Assembly (NCBI GenBank): GCA_024276805.1
Contig: JAJRWJ010000329.1
Coordinates: forward strand, 1 to 8,353
From: Gammaproteobacteria bacterium
GTDB lineage: Bacteria > Pseudomonadota > Gammaproteobacteria > Methylococcales > Methylomonadaceae
DNA length: 8,353 nt
Reading direction: 5' to 3'
Shown piece after piece: positions 6,084-8,353 of this stretch (position 1 is its first letter; every line of letters starts with the position of its first letter). The notes beneath the pieces are model-generated. The model was not told the origin of the DNA. It made no database searches and worked only from the letters and a program-made list of their open reading frames with translations. The position numbers and the translations under genes are program-made.

Positions 6084-6974
6084 CTAATGCCTGGGTAAGT
6101 ACCAGAGCGGATTGACCGGCTTGCCATTTTTTCTTATTTCAAAATGCAGCGATGGCCTTGTACTTCCATTTTTACCTACTTCGGCTATAATCTGGCCTTT
6201 TTTGACTGGCTGACCTTCCTTGACGAGCAGACGGCGGTTATTTGCATAGGCACTCAAAAAAACAGCGTTGTGCTTGATAATCAGCAAATTTCCATAACCA
6301 ATCAGTCCATGGCCACTGTATACGACTCTTCCCGGGGCAGCTGCTTTCACCGGCTGACCCATTTTGCCGTATATGTCGATGCCTTTATTGCCGGACTGGG
6401 CAAAACTTTTGGCAATCGTTCCTTTTATCGGCCACTGCCAGTTAAACTTTAACAGCATTTTACTAATAGTTGAATGTATTGGTTTTTTTTGTGAACCATC
6501 TCTCACTTTTAATTTCTGCCGGTGTTGTCCTCTTGCTCCAGGCGTTTTTCCAAGCTCCTGTTTATAGGGAAATAACCTGATCTTCTGGCCGACACGCAGG
6601 GTATAGGGCGGCGGGATATTGTTCCATACAGCCAGGCGCTGGTAACCATGCCCTGAGCGAAACCCTATGGAATACAAGGTGTCGCCCGGCTTGACCTGGT
6701 AATATCTGGCGCCATGGCTGAGATCGCGACTGTAAGGCCGGACTGGTGCAATATGTGTATTTTGCGAACAACCGGTCAGAAACAATGGCAGGGATAGAAC
6801 AACAGTCACTAGCATCCTGCCGATGCTGAGCGCGGTAATGATGGTTTTGTTTTGATATCGGCGGGGTGTTTTTCCAGACGCACGACAGGGCGCAATGACA
6901 CGGTCAGCAGGCAATTCTGAAAGCTGACGACAGACTGCCCGGAATGGTGATTTTTTTGCTCTGTCGCACGGCAT
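6084..6974 (-). CDS. nlpD: NlpD-type murein hydrolase activator, LysM plus degenerate M23 lipoprotein
   Basis: NlpD is an envelope lipoprotein that switches on the amidase AmiC at the septum to split daughter cells. Visible parts (numbered from ATG 6974, 296 residues): hydrophobic segment ~46-65 ending in lipobox LTGC (Cys69), LysM ~91-136 (YYQVKPGDTLYSIG), a basic linker, and an M23/LytM domain ~178-293 ending NPLWYLPRH. The M23 catalytic set is broken: Asn196 and Ser276 replace two zinc/catalytic His, and the YAHN-type His is Asn245; only Asp200 and His277 remain. It should therefore be a non-enzymatic activator, as in E. coli NlpD. The start is unsure: ATG 6974 lies 7 bp after the upstream stop but leaves 68 residues before the Cys. 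ATG 6815 gives a short signal peptide with no positive charge. Neither has a good ribosome site. Confidence 0.9.
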   Translation of the reverse strand: MPCDRAKKSPFRAVCRQLSELPADRVIAPCRASGKTPRRYQNKTIITALSIGRMLVTVVLSLPLFLTGCSQNTHIAPVRPYSRDLSHGARYYQVKPGDTLYSIGFRSGHGYQRLAVWNNIPPPYTLRVGQKIRLFPYKQELGKTPGARGQHRQKLKVRDGSQKKPIHSTISKMLLKFNWQWPIKGTIAKSFAQSGNKGIDIYGKMGQPVKAAAPGRVVYSGHGLIGYGNLLIIKHNAVFLSAYANNRRLLVKEGQPVKKGQIIAEVGKNGSTRPSLHFEIRKNGKPVNPLWYLPRH

Positions 6975-6981
6975 AATCAGA

Positions 6982-7479
6982 TCATCGATGCAGCAGGGTC
7001 TCTTTCGCCAGATTGATTTTAGCCGCCAGATAATCCGAGCCACCGCGATCCGGATGATTTTTTTGCATCAAGCGTCGATGCGCCTGGATGATCTCCTGTT
7101 TTGAAGCTCCAGGCGACAGGCCCAAAATTTCATACGCCTCATCGCTACGCATTTTTCCATGGCTCCCTGTTCTGTTTCCGGGTCCTTGCCGGCCTGGCTG
7201 CCGGGAGGATTTAAAGATGGACCAGAGCCGATGCAAATAGGGTGCGTAACGCAGCAGCAGCGGCATCAATCGCAGCAGCAGCGCGACGATCACTCCCAGT
7301 ACGGCAAACAGCCAGTTCAACCGGCCTGTTGCCGCCAATGCCAGCAGGACCATGAGCAGAGCAATGACAGAGGCCCTGCGCACATAGCGCGCCAAAATTG
7401 CCGGCGGTGTTTTCAAAAACCAACGGAGGCCCACGAATAGCATAACCAGCAATAATATGAGCAAATAAATGCGAATCAA
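6982..7479 (-). CDS. membrane-anchored J-domain protein
   Basis: This 165-residue protein has an N-terminal membrane part and a C-terminal J domain, which would stimulate the ATPase of a DnaK-type Hsp70 at the membrane. Hydrophobic segments are ~4-18, 36-51 and 54-77. The J domain runs ~110-165 with the HPD motif at 142-144 in KNHPDRGGSDYLAAKINLAK, close to the Tim14/Pam18 style found in mitochondria and proteobacteria. The loop between membrane part and J domain is Gly/Arg rich. The start is TTG at 7479, supported by an AGGAGG five bases upstream and a hydrophobic N-terminus normal for the family. ATG at codon 13 would delete most of the first segment. It is followed by nlpD after 7 bp and then rpoS. 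The client of this co-chaperone is unknown. Confidence 0.9.
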   Translation of the reverse strand: MIRIYLLILLLVMLFVGLRWFLKTPPAILARYVRRASVIALLMVLLALAATGRLNWLFAVLGVIVALLLRLMPLLLRYAPYLHRLWSIFKSSRQPGRQGPGNRTGSHGKMRSDEAYEILGLSPGASKQEIIQAHRRLMQKNHPDRGGSDYLAAKINLAKETLLHR

Positions 7480-7484
7480 TCCTG

Positions 7485-7499
7485 CCTCCTGAATTCAGG
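7485..7499 (-). promoter_or_regulatory. ribosome binding site overlapping a 12-bp palindrome, J-domain gene
   Basis: AGGAGG on the minus strand (7490-7485) lies 5 bases before the TTG start at 7479 and decides that start. It partly overlaps the perfect palindrome CCTGAATTCAGG (7488-7499). In RNA this palindrome could pair with itself and cover part of the ribosome site; whether that matters is unknown. Confidence 0.6.
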
Positions 7500-7567
7500 C
7501 GAAAAAATCAACAAAACTGCCGGACAATTTTTTTTCTTGCCTTTACCAGAGAAGGACCCTGGCAAAT

Positions 7568-7596
7568 GCCAAAAATTCACAGACGGCGTGTATAAT
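7568..7596 (+). promoter_or_regulatory. possible sigma-70 promoter of mobB-moeA
   Basis: TATAAT at 7591-7596 is a perfect -10 box about 98 bp upstream of mobB, in the 214-bp gap between divergent genes. The -35 position is poor: TGCCAA at 7568-7573 gives a 17-bp spacer but matches TTGACA weakly. No extended -10 TG is present. Assignment rests mainly on the -10 and location. The rest of the gap shows an AT-rich stretch (7501-7536) and no clear operator. Confidence 0.4.
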
Positions 7597-7693
7597 AAAG
7601 CATTCATTTCTGGCCGGCATTACCTTTACCGCCATCGAGCCGGGTATTTTGCCTGTTGCGGTGTGCATCAGGGAGAATGCAAGTGAAAAACTC

Positions 7694-8224
7694 ATGAAAA
7701 ACGCACGAATACCTGTGCTGGGTTTCGCCGCTTTCAGCGGGACCGGCAAAACCACGCTGTTGACACGCCTGATCCCTTTATTAAAACACAGGGGACTGTG
7801 TCTGGGGCTGATAAAACACAGTCATCACAATTTCGAGATCGACCAGCCCGGCAAGGACAGCCATCGTCTGAGAACAGCCGGTGCGGACACCGTGCTGCTG
7901 GTTTCCAGACAGCGGCGCGCGATAATCACTGAATTTGCCAGTCCCGGGGAGCCGCGTCTGGATGAACAGCTCCGGCAGCTGGACCAGTCGGCGCTGGATT
8001 TAATTCTGGTGGAAGGCTTCAAGTCCGAGAATTTTCCAAAAATCGAAATTCATCGGCCGGCGCTGCACAAACCTCTGCTCTATCCCCATGATCCATCGGT
8101 GATCGCCATCGCCTCTGACCAGCAGCTTGACTTGCCGGTGCATTTGACGGCGCTGGATCTGAATCAGCCGGACAACATAGCCGAGTTTGTCATGAAATTC
8201 ATACAGGAGCGCAAGCATGTCTGA
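7694..8224 (+). CDS. mobB: molybdopterin-guanine dinucleotide biosynthesis protein B
   Basis: MobB is a small GTP-binding protein that assists MobA in adding GMP to molybdenum cofactor (MGD synthesis), in the cytoplasm. The protein has 176 residues, matching E. coli MobB (175). The Walker A loop FSGTGKTT is at 14-21, followed by LGLIKHSHHNFEIDQPGKDSHRLR (38-60), a hallmark of MobB, and ILVEGFK (104-110). Upstream in-frame TTG 7649 and GTG 7661 would add unlike sequence, so ATG 7694 is chosen; it lacks a well-spaced Shine-Dalgarno. A six-codon frame (ATG 7677 to TGA 7697) overlaps this ATG as ATGA and lies right after GGGAG. The gene overlaps moeA by 8 bp, so the two should be co-transcribed. 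mobA is not in the window. Confidence 0.95.
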   Translation: MKNARIPVLGFAAFSGTGKTTLLTRLIPLLKHRGLCLGLIKHSHHNFEIDQPGKDSHRLRTAGADTVLLVSRQRRAIITEFASPGEPRLDEQLRQLDQSALDLILVEGFKSENFPKIEIHRPALHKPLLYPHDPSVIAIASDQQLDLPVHLTALDLNQPDNIAEFVMKFIQERKHV

Positions 8225-8353
8225 TGTCTGCAGCCCGGCTGCACGGAACCTGCTGACTGTCAATGATGCCCTGGACAGGATCAGGGCAGGCTTGCAGCCG
8301 GTTCACGGCACACAGCAGGTTTCCCTGAAAATGGCCTTGAACAGGGTATTGGC
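8217..8353 (+). CDS. moeA: molybdopterin molybdenumtransferase MoeA, N-terminal part
   Basis: MoeA inserts molybdate into adenylylated molybdopterin. Only the first 45 codons are in the window; the gene continues to the right. The segment LLTVNDALDRIRAGLQPV followed by VSLKMALNRVL matches the start of MoeA proteins (the usual pattern is ...EAL..IL...P......V.L..A.GRVL). The start is ATG 8217, preceded by AGGAG about 8 bases upstream and overlapping the mobB stop by 8 bp. Since only ~45 residues are visible and the MoeA active-site regions are out of sight, this call depends partly on the mobB context. Confidence 0.85.
   Translation, partial: MSDVCSPAARNLLTVNDALDRIRAGLQPVHGTQQVSLKMALNRVL

Overview
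The window looks like a stretch of chromosome from a gammaproteobacterium of roughly balanced GC content. The best evidence is the adjacent nlpD-rpoS pair (RpoS is typical of gamma- and related proteobacteria), a Gram-negative lipoprotein activator, a MobB/MoeA molybdenum-cofactor pair, and the C-terminus of a proteobacterial-type IspG. Methylococcales-like bacteria fit the overall impression, but nothing here proves that placement. Most genes belong to known families; I see no phage, CRISPR, transposase or toxin-antitoxin genes.

Layout. 1-316: 3' end of ispG (isoprenoid precursor synthesis), convergent with the next block across a REP-like hairpin (351-385). 2648-1583 and on to 411, minus strand: a tightly packed operon of a DUF455 ferritin-like protein, an unrecognised ~80-residue ORF and nnrS. 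The last two are joined by an ATGA stop/start overlap. 2668-4608, plus strand: a VanZ-like membrane protein, a GNAT acetyltransferase overlapping it by 11 bp, and a nitrilase-superfamily hydrolase. The start codons of the two divergent blocks are only 19 bp apart.

4609-5058: a 450-bp region without convincing genes. It holds nested inverted repeats: a 15-bp perfect inverted pair about 200 bp apart enclosing a REP-like palindrome. This is the main non-coding structure of the window and may be a small mobile or dispersed repeat.

7479-5059, minus strand: a membrane J-domain protein, nlpD (LysM plus degenerate M23 domain) and rpoS (stationary-phase sigma factor), probably one operon. 7694-8353, plus strand: mobB followed by the start of moeA (8-bp overlap), for the last steps of molybdenum cofactor synthesis, with a good -10 box upstream.

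Functional themes. The nnrS block suggests nitrosative or metal stress handling. The nlpD/rpoS block couples cell-separation control to the general stress sigma factor. The VanZ/GNAT/hydrolase block has no known pathway; the GNAT and hydrolase look like separate-gene versions of a pair that occurs fused in other bacteria.
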